The notes below the pieces were generated by a model. That model was not told the DNA's origin. It was given only the letters and a program-made list of their open reading frames with translations, and did not search any database. 64,000 bases of DNA. Source: Pseudomonas fluorescens. Its GTDB lineage: Bacteria > Pseudomonadota > Gammaproteobacteria > Pseudomonadales > Pseudomonadaceae. The position numbers and the translations under genes were made by a program. Position 1 is the first letter of the stretch. Every line of letters starts with the position of its first letter. This document shows, piece after piece, positions 27,651 through 37,500 of the stretch. The stretch is taken from the NCBI RefSeq assembly GCF_902498185.1, contig NZ_CABVIX010000005.1, positions 248,001-312,000 of the forward strand, written 5' to 3'.

Positions 27651-28707
27651 CGTGCAAGCCCAGACCGGACCCCTGATCCACAATCCGCCCTCCCTGGGCA
27701 CCCGCTACCAGGCGCGCCCTGTAGCCGCCGGGACTTTGCCCCGTCCATTTCCTGAAGGCCCGGTGAAAAGCGCTGGATTCCTGGAAACCCGTCAGCTCGG
27801 CGATTTCGGCGATGCTCAGCGTGTCATCGCGTAGACAGTCAAAGGCCATGGCGCGGCGTACCTCATCCTTGATCTGCCGGAACGAACGACCTTCGCGCAC
27901 CAGTTGGCGGCGGAAAGTACTGGCGCTGATCCTCTCTTGCGCGGCCATCTCGGTCAGGGTCGGCCACTGCCCGAGACTGCGCGCGCGCAGATGCCGGTAT
28001 ACCCTGGCAGCCAGGCCATGCTGGTGGCGGAAGCGGATCACCAGCCACTGGGGTGCGCTGCGCAGGAAGGTCTTGAGTGCTGCCAGGTCCTGCACCACGG
28101 GAAGACGCAGGTACTGCGCATCGAACTCGACTTCGCTGCGCCCCGTGCCCAGCTGCAGGTCAGCCCCCCACATCAGCGGATCATCCTCCTGCGTGGGACG
28201 GGCGATGGCCAGCTCGGTACGGTCGATGGCAATACGTTGACCCGCCAGCCAGCACAGCAGGCTGATCACCAGGACCAGGAAGGTTTCCTCGGCGTAGACG
28301 CGGGTCAGCGGATCCTCGATGTCTGATTGCAGGCTGATCACGGCGCGTCCCCCGCGCACGGTGAGGGTGCCGCGTACATCACGCAGAAACAGCGCGAAAT
28401 TGTTCAGGCATTGGCGCAGTGCCTTCTCCAGGTTTGGCTCCTGGATCAGGCTGCGGCAGATAAGTGCGAAGCTACCTTGGGGCATACCGTGGCGATCGAG
28501 CCCAAAGAACTCGTCACCCAGGGCCTGGATCACTTCCAGCCAGATTCTGGCAAACGCAGTAGCCGGGACCCGTGCCTGGGGCTGTTCGAGGACCTGTGGA
28601 TCGACGCCCGCTGCAGACAACAGCGCATCGCGCCGCTGCGGCTGGTCGCGCAGGGCGTGGAGCATGGCATGGAGGAAGTACACGGCGACCGAGTCGCTAT
28701 CGCGCAT
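27625..28707 (-). CDS. AraC-family transcriptional regulator (OruR/ArgR-like architecture)
   Basis: 360 residues. The N-terminal Arabinose_bd-type domain (about 15-200) is followed by the double helix-turn-helix at about 230-330 (TLTEMAAQERISASTFRRQL; SIAEIAELTGFQESSAFHRAF). The start at 28707 (MRDSDSVAV) is the first family-like ATG; the longer frame runs through the promoter region. It is divergent from the thiolase/3-hydroxyacyl-CoA dehydrogenase operon with a 166-bp gap, and so is the best candidate for its regulator. The last 26 bp overlap the convergent hypothetical gene. Confidence 0.85.
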   Translation of the reverse strand: MRDSDSVAVYFLHAMLHALRDQPQRRDALLSAAGVDPQVLEQPQARVPATAFARIWLEVIQALGDEFFGLDRHGMPQGSFALICRSLIQEPNLEKALRQCLNNFALFLRDVRGTLTVRGGRAVISLQSDIEDPLTRVYAEETFLVLVISLLCWLAGQRIAIDRTELAIARPTQEDDPLMWGADLQLGTGRSEVEFDAQYLRLPVVQDLAALKTFLRSAPQWLVIRFRHQHGLAARVYRHLRARSLGQWPTLTEMAAQERISASTFRRQLVREGRSFRQIKDEVRRAMAFDCLRDDTLSIAEIAELTGFQESSAFHRAFRKWTGQSPGGYRARLVAGAQGGRIVDQGSGLGLHAKAVTRLP

Positions 28708-28873
28708 GGCGGTTTCGCTGCCTGTGTCGAGTGGCAAAAAATGCCAGGGTGGCTGAACAGTTACGGCATAGGCCGTGCCTTGCTGATTGCCTAGACTCGG
28801 TCTACCCCGCGGGTGCTGGCATTGTCGCAGAGCCTGGCCCGGGCCCGCCACGTTTTCACTCATCGGAGCGTTC

Positions 28874-30058
28874 ATGAGCAGTACGCAGATCTATGTCCTC
28901 AGTGCCGTACGTTCGGCGATCGGCAGCTTCGGGGGCTCACTCAAGGACCTGCCCTTGAGCGACCTGGCCACTACCGTCAGCCGTGCCGCACTGTACCGTT
29001 CAGGTCTCGCGCCGGAGCAGATTGGCCATGTGGTGATGGGCAACGTCATCCCCACCGAACCGCGTGATGCTTACCTGGGCCGGGTAGCCGCCATGAACGC
29101 CGGGATCCCCAAGGAGACGCCCGCGTTCAACGTCAACCGCCTGTGCGGATCGGGCCTACAGGCTATCGTATCAGCAGCCCAGAGCCTGATGCTCGGGGAT
29201 ACGCAGGCGGCATTGGCAGCGGGCGCCGAGTCGATGAGCCGCAGTCCCTTCCTGCTGGCGCAGGCACGCTGGGGCATGCGCATGGGCGACATGCAGGCGG
29301 TGGACTACATGCTTGGCATCCTCAAGGACCCGTTCGAGCACTTCCACATGGGCGTTACCGCCGAAAATGTCGCCACTGCCCATGGCATCACCCGGCAGAT
29401 GCAAGACGACCTGGCACTCACCAGCCATCGCCGCGCGGCGCGAGCCATGGCCGAGGGCCGCTTCGCAGGGCAGATCGTCCCGATCGAGCTGAAGACGCGC
29501 AAAGGTGTCGTTCAGTTCAGCGCGGATGAGCACGTGCGCGCCGACGTCAGCGCCGAGCAACTGGCCGGCATGAAACCTGTGTTCAAGCAGGACGGCAGCG
29601 TCACCGCCGGCAACGCCAGCGGGCTGAACGATGGTGCGGCAGGGCTGGTGCTGGCCACCGGCGATCTGGTGCACCGGCACGGGCTCAAGCCGCTGGCACG
29701 CCTGGTGACCTATGCTCACGCGGGCCTGGAGCCCCACCTGATGGGGCTCGGGCCGATCCCGGCGACGCGCATGGCGCTCCAGAAGGCCGGGCTCACGGTC
29801 GAGGATCTGGACGTGATCGAGTCCAACGAGGCATTCGCGGCACAGGCCTGCGCCGTGGCCCGCGCCCTTGACTTCGATCCGCAGAAGGTCAACCCCAACG
29901 GCTCGGGCGTTTCCCTGGGCCACCCGGTCGGCGCTACCGGTGCAATCATCGCGACAAAAGCCATTCATGAACTACACCGTACCCAGGGCCGCTATGCCCT
30001 GGCCACCATGTGCATCGGCGGCGGCCAAGGGATTGCCGTCATCTTCGAACGCACCTGA
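28874..30058 (+). CDS. Thiolase (acetyl-CoA acetyltransferase / beta-ketothiolase)
   Basis: 394 residues, normal size. The acyl-binding cysteine is Cys91 in NVNRLCGSGLQAI. The catalytic His is in SLGHPVGATGA, and the second Cys is in MCIGGGQG at the C-terminus. The enzyme either condenses acetyl-CoA or cleaves short 3-ketoacyl-CoAs. The next gene, 16 bp on, encodes a 3-hydroxybutyryl-CoA-type dehydrogenase, so the pair performs the last two steps of short-chain acyl-CoA oxidation. In P. putida the corresponding gene is annotated bktB. The start at 28874 (MSSTQIY) is chosen by family alignment. Confidence 0.92.
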   Translation: MSSTQIYVLSAVRSAIGSFGGSLKDLPLSDLATTVSRAALYRSGLAPEQIGHVVMGNVIPTEPRDAYLGRVAAMNAGIPKETPAFNVNRLCGSGLQAIVSAAQSLMLGDTQAALAAGAESMSRSPFLLAQARWGMRMGDMQAVDYMLGILKDPFEHFHMGVTAENVATAHGITRQMQDDLALTSHRRAARAMAEGRFAGQIVPIELKTRKGVVQFSADEHVRADVSAEQLAGMKPVFKQDGSVTAGNASGLNDGAAGLVLATGDLVHRHGLKPLARLVTYAHAGLEPHLMGLGPIPATRMALQKAGLTVEDLDVIESNEAFAAQACAVARALDFDPQKVNPNGSGVSLGHPVGATGAIIATKAIHELHRTQGRYALATMCIGGGQGIAVIFERT

Positions 30059-30073
30059 AAGGAACCCGCACAG

Positions 30074-30922
30074 ATGAACATCGAACAGATTGCCGTGATC
30101 GGCGCCGGTACCATGGGCAACGGCATTGCCCAGGTATGCGCCATAGCGGGCTACCAGGTGACCCTGATCGACGTCACCGACACCGCGCTGCAGCGTGGCC
30201 TGGCCACCTTGGGCAACAACCTCGAGCGCCAGGTCAACAAACAGACCCTATCCCGCGAACAGGCCGATGCCGCGCTGACGCGTATCCGCACCAGCACCGA
30301 TTACGCAGACCTGAGCTCGGTGCAGCTGGTAATCGAAGCCGCTACCGAAAACCTGGCGCTCAAGCAGCGCATCCTCCAGCAGGTTGCGGCCAACGTCGCC
30401 GGCGACTGCCTGATCGCCACCAATACCTCGTCGCTGTCGGTCACTCAACTGGCGGCGGCCATCGAGCATCCCGAGCGGTTTATCGGCGTGCATTTCTTCA
30501 ACCCGGTGCCGATGATGGCCCTGGTCGAAGTCATCCGGGGCCTGCAGACCAGCGACACCACCTACGCGCAGGCCCTGCTGGTGACCGAAAAAGTCGGCAA
30601 GACGCCGATCAGCTCGGGCAACCGCCCGGGGTTCGTGGTCAATCGCATCCTGGTCCCGATGATCAACGAGGCGATTTTCGTTCGCCAGGAAGGCTTGGCC
30701 AGCGCGCAAGACATCGACACCGGCATGCGCCTGGGCTGCAATCAACCGATCGGCCCGCTGGCCTTGGCTGATCTGATCGGGCTGGACACGCTGCTGGCGA
30801 TCATGGAAGCCTTCCATGAGGGCTTCAACGACAGCAAGTACCGGCCGGCCCCGCTGCTCAAGGAAATGGTCGCCGCGGGCTATCTGGGCCGCAAGAGTGG
30901 CCGTGGATTCTTTACCTACTGA
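30074..30922 (+). CDS. hbd: 3-hydroxybutyryl-CoA dehydrogenase
   Basis: 282 residues, the length of single-domain 3-hydroxyacyl-CoA dehydrogenases (Hbd/PaaH). The Rossmann motif is GAGTMGNGIAQV at about residues 10-21, and the active-site segment is HFFNPVPMMALVEVIRG. The C-terminal helical domain contains the PLALADLIGLDT stretch. It oxidises (S)-3-hydroxybutyryl-CoA with NAD. It sits between the thiolase gene and a TetR gene with short gaps (16 and 11 bp), forming one operon. Confidence 0.92.
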   Translation: MNIEQIAVIGAGTMGNGIAQVCAIAGYQVTLIDVTDTALQRGLATLGNNLERQVNKQTLSREQADAALTRIRTSTDYADLSSVQLVIEAATENLALKQRILQQVAANVAGDCLIATNTSSLSVTQLAAAIEHPERFIGVHFFNPVPMMALVEVIRGLQTSDTTYAQALLVTEKVGKTPISSGNRPGFVVNRILVPMINEAIFVRQEGLASAQDIDTGMRLGCNQPIGPLALADLIGLDTLLAIMEAFHEGFNDSKYRPAPLLKEMVAAGYLGRKSGRGFFTY

Positions 30923-30933
30923 GGAGTATCGCC

Positions 30934-31542
30934 ATGACGTTGAACGCCGCTTTGCGCTATGCAAGCTTCGATGATCGGCGTGACAAGGCCATGGCGCTGT
31001 TCGCCGAGAAGGGCTTCGGTCAGGTCAGCATGCGCGAGCTGGCAAGCCACCTCGGGCTGGCCGCAGGTTCTCTGTACCATCATTTTCCCAGCAAGCAGGC
31101 TCTGCTCTACGACCTGATCGAGGAACTCTTCGAGGAGCTCGAGGCTACGCTTGAGCAGGGACGGCGCGCCGTCGCGCGGGGTCAACCTGCCCTGCCCCCT
31201 CTGATTGCCGCACATTGGGCGCTGCATGCCGAACGGCCGCTGCAGTTTCGCCTGGCCGACCGCGACCTGTGCTGCCTGGGCGAGCACCAGCAGCAACGCC
31301 TCGCGGGCCTGCGCAAGGCATATGAGACTGAGTTATTGAAACTGATTGCGCCCGGCGCCCGGGTGTCAGGAGAGACCCTGGCCGCCACCGCCCACGTCGT
31401 CGCCACCCTGCTCAACGGCTTGCCGGGCTGGTTGCAGGCACGCGATCTACCCCAGGATCATGGCCTGGCGTTGATGGAAAGCTTGTTGCTTGGCGGCGTG
31501 GAGCGCACATTGCGCGCCGACGGATCGACCCGGCACGCCTGA
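30934..31542 (+). CDS. TetR-family regulator
   Basis: 202 residues. The N-terminal helix-turn-helix (about 15-60) reads DKAMALFAEKGFGQVSMREL then HLGLAAGSLYHHFPSKQALL, a textbook TetR pattern. The C-terminal ligand domain is of the type found in acyl-CoA-sensing members. It is co-transcribed as the third gene of the thiolase-hbd operon, so it may autoregulate the operon; together with the divergent AraC gene this would give two candidate regulators. It ends 4 bp from the convergent receiver gene. Confidence 0.88.
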   Translation: MTLNAALRYASFDDRRDKAMALFAEKGFGQVSMRELASHLGLAAGSLYHHFPSKQALLYDLIEELFEELEATLEQGRRAVARGQPALPPLIAAHWALHAERPLQFRLADRDLCCLGEHQQQRLAGLRKAYETELLKLIAPGARVSGETLAATAHVVATLLNGLPGWLQARDLPQDHGLALMESLLLGGVERTLRADGSTRHA

Positions 31543-31546
31543 GCGC

Positions 31547-31924
31547 TCAGCGCAGCAATTCCTGGATCTTGTCATGCAGGGTCTCGAGGTCGAAGGGCTT
31601 GGCCAGGATCGGCGCCTGGCGGGCGATCGGGCTTCCGGACTCGAGAATCTCCGCGGGATAACCGCTGATGAAGATCACCTTCAGGTCTGGACGCAGCTTG
31701 ACCGCGGGCTCGGCGATTTCTACGCCAGAGATGCCGCCTGGAAGCCGGAAGTCGGTCACCATCAGGTCCAGGTGCGGCTTGCGAGCCAGTATATCGAACG
31801 CCTGTTCGCCGTCTTCGGCCACCAGCACGTGGTAGCCCTCGCCTGAGAGATAATCCTTGAGGATCATCCGGATAGCGGGCTCGTCTTCGACGACCAGTAC
31901 AACATCTTGCGCATCTTCACTCAT
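31547..31924 (-). CDS. Single-domain response regulator (CheY-like)
   Basis: 125-residue receiver domain alone. Acidic pocket Glu13/Asp14 (VVEDEP), phosphoacceptor Asp58 in MVTDFRLPGG, Thr/Ser switch at FISGYP and Lys in AKPFD are present. The FxxDYRLPGG-like site resembles receivers paired with hybrid kinases. It is the last gene of the minus-strand signalling cluster, 44 bp after the receiver-kinase gene. The start at 31924 (MSEDAQD) is chosen; the longer frame lacks family similarity. Confidence 0.88.
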   Translation of the reverse strand: MSEDAQDVVLVVEDEPAIRMILKDYLSGEGYHVLVAEDGEQAFDILARKPHLDLMVTDFRLPGGISGVEIAEPAVKLRPDLKVIFISGYPAEILESGSPIARQAPILAKPFDLETLHDKIQELLR

Positions 31925-31968
31925 GCCAACGCCTTGAATATCAATAGGATGGCCATACGACCCCGGGC

Positions 31969-33195
31969 TCACGCAGAGGTTGCCTGCTCCCGACCACTTT
32001 CTTGCAGCACCTCGGTCATGGGCAGGTGGATACTGAAGGTCGAACCTTTGCCCTCTTCACTTTCGACGCGGATTTCGCCGTTGTGCGCCAAGACGATCTG
32101 CTCCGAGATATACAGCCCAAGCCCAAGCCCTGCGCTCACCTGATGCGCCGCCACTCGCTCGAATTGCTGGAAGATCCGCTGCTGATTGTGCGCGCTGATG
32201 CCGATGCCCCGGTCCTGCACCTGCACACAGGCCATACCGGCCTGCGCGAACACCCGCACCTTGACCGGCTGGCTCTGGCCGTAGCGCAAGGCATTGCTGA
32301 GCAAGTTGGCAATGACCTGCTCGATGCGGAACTCGTCCCACTCACCGTGCAGCGCCTCGCAACGTTCGAGCTCGATCACCGAGGCCGAAGCGGCTGCCTG
32401 ATTCGCGAAGTTCTCCACCAGGCCTTGGACCAGCGGGCCCAGATCGAATCGCTTGGGCCGGATCGACAGCTTGCCGGTACGAATGCGCGATACATCGAGC
32501 ATGTCTTCGATGAGCCGGATGAGACTGTTGATCTGGCGCTCGTCACGCTCGACCATCGCGCGCATCTTGTCGAGGGTAAAGGCTTCGGCGTTATCGCGCG
32601 CCAGGTGCATCTTGCGCAACTGGGTTTCAAGGATCAGGCCATTGAGCGGTGTGCGCACTTCGTGCGAGACAATCGACATGAAGTCATCGCGCATGCGCAC
32701 GGCATGCTCAAGCTCGCTGCGTGCCACCTGCAACTGCCCCAGCAACTGCTCCTGCTCCTGGCGGCTGCGCTCCAGGGCTTCAAGCTGCTGGCCGAGCGTC
32801 TTGCGCTGGCGGTACAGGTCGACAAATACCGAGACCTTGCTCTTGACCGCATGGTTGTCCAAGGGTTTGTGGAGAAAGTCTACCGCGCCGCTCTCGTAGC
32901 CCTTGAAGGCATAGTTCAGTTCGCGGCCCGCAGCACTGACAAATACGATCGGAATGTTCTTGGTCTTCTCGGTACCGCGCATCAGCTCGGCAAGCTCGAA
33001 GCCGTTCATGCCAGGCATCTGCACGTCGAGAATGGCCAGCGCGAACTCGTGCTCGAGCAGCAGGGACAACGCCGCCTCGGCGCAGTTGGCCTTGTGCACT
33101 TCACGGTCGGCCCCCTGGATCAGCGCTTCAAGCGCCAGCAGGTTTTCCGGCAGGTCATCGACGATCAGCAGCTTGGCTGGGATAGGGCTTAGCAT
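31969..33195 (-). CDS. Receiver-histidine kinase (REC-HisKA-HATPase)
   Basis: 408-residue cytoplasmic protein with an N-terminal receiver (about 5-125, phosphoacceptor Asp57 in LAILDVQMPGMNG). A coiled-coil linker (about 130-170), HisKA (His178 in IVSHEVRTPLN) and HATPase (NLLSNALRYG, DRGIGIS, GLGLGLYIS) follow. There is no membrane segment; it must be switched by phosphorylation of its own receiver or by partners. Its start overlaps the end of cheB by 7 bp, so it belongs to the same transcription unit as hybrid kinase, cheR and cheB. Confidence 0.9.
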   Translation of the reverse strand: MLSPIPAKLLIVDDLPENLLALEALIQGADREVHKANCAEAALSLLLEHEFALAILDVQMPGMNGFELAELMRGTEKTKNIPIVFVSAAGRELNYAFKGYESGAVDFLHKPLDNHAVKSKVSVFVDLYRQRKTLGQQLEALERSRQEQEQLLGQLQVARSELEHAVRMRDDFMSIVSHEVRTPLNGLILETQLRKMHLARDNAEAFTLDKMRAMVERDERQINSLIRLIEDMLDVSRIRTGKLSIRPKRFDLGPLVQGLVENFANQAAASASVIELERCEALHGEWDEFRIEQVIANLLSNALRYGQSQPVKVRVFAQAGMACVQVQDRGIGISAHNQQRIFQQFERVAAHQVSAGLGLGLYISEQIVLAHNGEIRVESEEGKGSTFSIHLPMTEVLQESGREQATSA

Positions 33196-33764
33196 TCACT
33201 GGGTTCCAAGGTGGCGAGCAATTGCCCGATACCGCTCAGAGAAAGTATATGGTCTGGCTGGTGCAAGGCCAGTGCGGCCTCGGGCATCAGTGCGACCTGT
33301 GCTTCGCGGGGATCCTGGACCACGGTCCGGCCTCCGCTTTGTTTGATATAGGCAAGGCCGCGGGCGCCATCTTCGTTGGCACCCGTCAGCAGTACACCCA
33401 GGAGTTCGCGCCCAAAGGCGTCAGCCGCCGATTCGAACAGGAAATCGATCGCCGGGCGAGAAAAATGCACGGGGTCTTCCTGGCTAAGGGACAGCCGCCC
33501 ATCGAGTTCTACCGACAGATGGTAGCCCGGGCCTGCGACATAGATCGTACCGGGGGCGATACGTTCCTTGTCCCGGCCCTGCACTACCGGGCGCAGCAAC
33601 TTGCGCTGCATCACCTCGGCCAGTTGACTGTCACGGTCCTCAGGCAGGTGCAGCACGCATACGACAGGTATCGCGTAGCCGGGCGGCAACGCCCCCAGCA
33701 CCGTGAACAGCGCCGCCACGCCGCCGGCGGACGCGCCGATCACCACCGCCCTGGTCCTGCTCAT
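33189..33764 (-). CDS. cheB: CheB-type protein-glutamate methylesterase, catalytic domain only
   Basis: 191 residues; only the methylesterase domain is present, without the N-terminal receiver of chemotaxis CheB. The catalytic triad is visible: Ser12 (GASAGG), His39 (VLHLPED) and Asp132 (LTGANEDGA). Start and cheR stop overlap by 4 bp (ATGA). No methyl-accepting chemoreceptor is encoded nearby, so its substrate may be the large hybrid kinase or a distant receptor; this is inference. In Pseudomonas and related bacteria such CheB/CheR pairs accompany hybrid kinases. Confidence 0.88.
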   Translation of the reverse strand: MSRTRAVVIGASAGGVAALFTVLGALPPGYAIPVVCVLHLPEDRDSQLAEVMQRKLLRPVVQGRDKERIAPGTIYVAGPGYHLSVELDGRLSLSQEDPVHFSRPAIDFLFESAADAFGRELLGVLLTGANEDGARGLAYIKQSGGRTVVQDPREAQVALMPEAALALHQPDHILSLSGIGQLLATLEPSEC

Positions 33765-34582
33765 GACTTGCGGTAGATCCGTTCGGGTTTGACCAACGGC
33801 TCGAACCGCTCGGCATAGTTCGAGAAATCCAGCGTTTCCTTGCTGCCCAGGACCAGAAAGCCGCGATGGCACAGGGATTCGTGGAACAGGCCGAATGCCC
33901 GGTCCTGCAAGTCCTTGTTGAAGTAGATCAGCACATTGCGACAGGAGATCAACTGGGTTTCGGAGAACACACTGTCGGTCGCCAGGCTATGGTCGGCGAA
34001 CGTCACGTTTTCGCGCAGGCTGCTGTCCATGATCGCGTTGCCGTAGGCTGCCGTGTAGTACTCGGCGAAGTCCCGGCGCCCTCCGGCCATGCGGTAGTTT
34101 TCGGCGTAGGCCTGCATGTCCTGCATCGAGTAGATACCCTGCTTGGCTTTCTCCAGCGAGCGCGGATTGATGTCGGTGGCATAGATGATAGTGCGGTCGA
34201 GCAGGCCTTCTTCACGCAGGAGAATAGCCATCGAGTACACCTCTTCACCCGTACTGCAGCCTGCGATCCACACCTTGACCGACGGCCAGGTGCGCAGCAG
34301 TGGCACCACTTCCTGGCGCACTGCCAGGAAGTGGCCGGGGTCGCGGAACATCTCGCTTACCGGGATCGTCAGGTACTGCAGCAGTTGCATGAACATGCCT
34401 GGATCGTGCAGCACCCGCTCCTGCAGGGCCGATACCGTCCGGCACTCGAGCTGGCGCAATGCATGGTGAACCCGGCGCTTTATCGAAGCACCGGAATAAT
34501 CACGGAAATCGTAGCTGTACTTGAGATAGATCGCCTCGATCAACAGCCGGATCTCGATATCGATATTGGGTTGGCTAGTCAA
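33761..34582 (-). CDS. cheR: CheR-type methyltransferase
   Basis: 273 residues from a TTG start at 34582, which overlaps the hybrid-kinase stop (TTGA) and has GGAG 5 nt upstream; an in-frame ATG at 34606 would add 8 residues but lies inside the kinase gene without a better site. The N-terminal four-helix domain (about 10-75) is followed by the SAM-binding Rossmann part: WIAGCSTGEEVYS (motif I), ATDINPRSLEKA and LISCRNVLIYFN. No TPR extension or pentapeptide-tether signature is seen. It should methylate glutamates on a signalling protein, opposing CheB. Confidence 0.88.
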   Translation of the reverse strand: MTSQPNIDIEIRLLIEAIYLKYSYDFRDYSGASIKRRVHHALRQLECRTVSALQERVLHDPGMFMQLLQYLTIPVSEMFRDPGHFLAVRQEVVPLLRTWPSVKVWIAGCSTGEEVYSMAILLREEGLLDRTIIYATDINPRSLEKAKQGIYSMQDMQAYAENYRMAGGRRDFAEYYTAAYGNAIMDSSLRENVTFADHSLATDSVFSETQLISCRNVLIYFNKDLQDRAFGLFHESLCHRGFLVLGSKETLDFSNYAERFEPLVKPERIYRKS

Positions 34583-37500
34583 ATTCGCTCCAGTTGCGGC
34601 AGCCATACACGGATCAGCGAGAACAGGCGGTCCAGGTCGATCGGCTTGGCGAGGTAGTCATTGGCCCCGGCTTGCAGGCAGCGCTGCTGGTCATCCTTCA
34701 TGGCCTTGGCAGTCACGGCGATGATCGGCAGCTTGCGCCAGCGCGGCTGCTCGCGGATCAGGCGCGTGGCCTCGTAGCCGTCCATTTCCGGCATCATCAC
34801 GTCCATCAGCACCAGGTCGATGTCCTCGTGCTGCTCCAGCCGCTCGATGGCCTCGCGTCCATTGCGGCCGATCTCCACCAGTGCGCCCTTGTGCTCCAGG
34901 GCACTGGTCAGGGCAAAGATGTTGCGCACATCATCGTCGACCAGCAGAATCTTGCGCCCTTCGAAGACCTTGTCGCGGCTGCGTGCGGTCTTGAGCATGC
35001 GCTGGCGTTCATGCGACAGCTGCGACTCGACCTTGTGCAGGAACAGCGTGACCTCGTCGAGCAGGCGCTCCGGCGAACGGGCGCCCTTGATGATGATCGA
35101 ACGCGAGTACTTGAGCAGGTCGGCCTCTTCATCACGGGTCAGGTTGCGCCCGGTGTAGACGATGACCGGCGGGAACGCGCGGATGTCCTCGGAGGTCATG
35201 CGCTTGAGCAGCTCGTTGCCGAGCATGTCAGGCAGCTTGAGGTCGATGATCATGCAGTCGTAGATGTTCTCGCGCAGCAGGTCCAAGGCTTCCTGGGCCA
35301 TCGCTACCGCAGTGATCTCGATGTCTTCGTCACCAATCAGGAGCGCGATGCTCTCACGCTGAAGATCGTCATCCTCCACCAACAGGATGTGCTTGAGCTT
35401 CTGGGTCAACTTGGCTTCGAGGCGTGCGAACACCTGCTTGAGCTCGTCGCGGCTGGTTGGCTTGACCGCGTAGCCCACGGCGCCCATGTGCATGGCCGCC
35501 TCGACCCGGTCCTCGACCGAGATGATGTGTACCGGGATATGGCGGGTGGTGGCCTGCTCCTTGACGCGCTGCAGCACGGTCAACCCTGAATGGTCGGGCA
35601 GGCGCATGTCCAGCAGGATGGCGTCAGGGACATGACGGGTGGCGAGCTGGAAGCCTTCGTCGGCGGCCTGGGCCACGAGGCAGCTGTAGCCGAGTTCGTG
35701 GGCCAGGTCATACAGAATGCGCGCGAAGTTGGGCTCGTCCTCGATCACCAGGATGCAGCGGTTGCCGAATGGCGCCTTGTCCCGGTCATCCTGGAAGCTC
35801 GGCACCGCCCGTGGCAGCGGTGCCGGGGCGGTCGGCAGCAGCGGCGCCGGCAGCTCGAGGACCGGGCGCTTGGGCGCCACGGGCTCCAGTTGCTCGGCAG
35901 GCGCCTCATAGCGCTCGGGCAATACCAGGCTGAACACGCTGCCTTGCCCTGGAGTGCTCTGGACGCTGATATGGCCGCCAAGCAGACGTGCCAGGTCGCG
36001 GGAGATCGACAGGCCCAGTCCGGTACCGCCAAAACGGCGGTTGCTGGTGCCATCGGCCTGGTGGAACGCCTCGAAAATCACCTGCTGCTGGTCAGCGGCA
36101 ATGCCGATCCCACTGTCACGCACGGTGAAGACGATGCCGGCGTCCGCCTGGTGGCTGATCTGCAGGCTGACCTGGCCACGGTCGGTGAACTTGACAGCAT
36201 TGGACAGCAGGTTCTTGAGAATCTGCTCCAGACGCTGGCGGTCGGTGAACAGCGAGGGCGGCATGGGCTGGTGCAGCTCTACCCTGAACTCCAGGCCCTT
36301 GTGATTCGCCAAAGGCTCGAACATGCCCTTCAGGCCCTCGACCAGACGCGCCAGAGGCGTGGTCTCGGGGCGCATTTCGAGCTTGCCGGCCTCGACCTTG
36401 GCGATATCGAGGATATCGTTGATCAGGTTGAGCAGGTCGTTGCCGGCCGAGTAGATCGATTCGGCGAACTTGACCTGGTCATCACTGAGGTTGCCCTGGC
36501 CATTCTCGGACAGCAGCTTGGCGAGAATCAGCGAGCTGTTGAGCGGCGTGCGCAACTCATGCGACATGTTGGCGAGGAACTCGGACTTGTACTTGCTGGA
36601 GCGTTCGAGGTCCTCGGAGCGGGCCTGCAACTCGAGCTGGGCCTTGTTGAGCTCGCTGTTCTTGCGGTCAAGGGCGTCCGTGCGGTCACTCAGTTGCTCA
36701 TTGGTCTGTTCGAGTTCTGCCTGCTGGGTCTCGAGATGCGCCTGGGACTCCTTGAGTACTCGCGACTGCTCTTCGAGCTCTTCGTTGGCGGTCTTGAGCT
36801 CTTCCTGTTGCACTTGCAGCTCCTCGTTGAGCTGCTGGGTTTCGGCCAGCACTTCCTGAAGGCGCTGGCGATAGCGCGCGCTTTCGATGGACATGCCCAG
36901 GTTTTCTGTGACGCGCTCAAGCAGCTCCCCATCGCGGTCGTCGAGTGGACGCAGGAACCCCAGTTCCAGCACACCGTTGACCTGCCCGTCATCGCGCGAC
37001 GGCATCAGCAGTGCTCCTCGCGGCAGCCCGGAACCCAGACCGGTGCTGAAGGCGAAGTAGTCTTCGGGCAAGTGCTCAAGGCGCAGCAGGCGGTTCTGCT
37101 TCATGGCCTCGGCCAGCAGTCCTTCCTGGCTACCCACCTGGTCACGGGCCTGGGCATCGGCATCAAGGCCATAAGTGGCAACCCGCTGCAGGTGTCCATG
37201 TGCGTCACGCACATACAACGCCCCCACGACGCTGCCCAGATACCCCGCGAAAAAGCGCAGGATGTTTTGCCCGAGCATCGGCAGCGTCAACTGCCCCAGT
37301 ACCTGCTCGGCCAGCTGGGTCTGCCCGTTGCGCAGCCAGGCCTGGTATTCCAGCCGCTCGGCCGCGCGTTGCTGGGCTTCGAGATTCTCCATGTAGCTGG
37401 CGGACAGGAGCATCAGGTCGCGTCGGCCGCGATAGGCGAGCAAGGCGCTCAGCGCGATGACCAGCAGCACGAATGAAGAGATCAGGAGGATGGTATTGCT

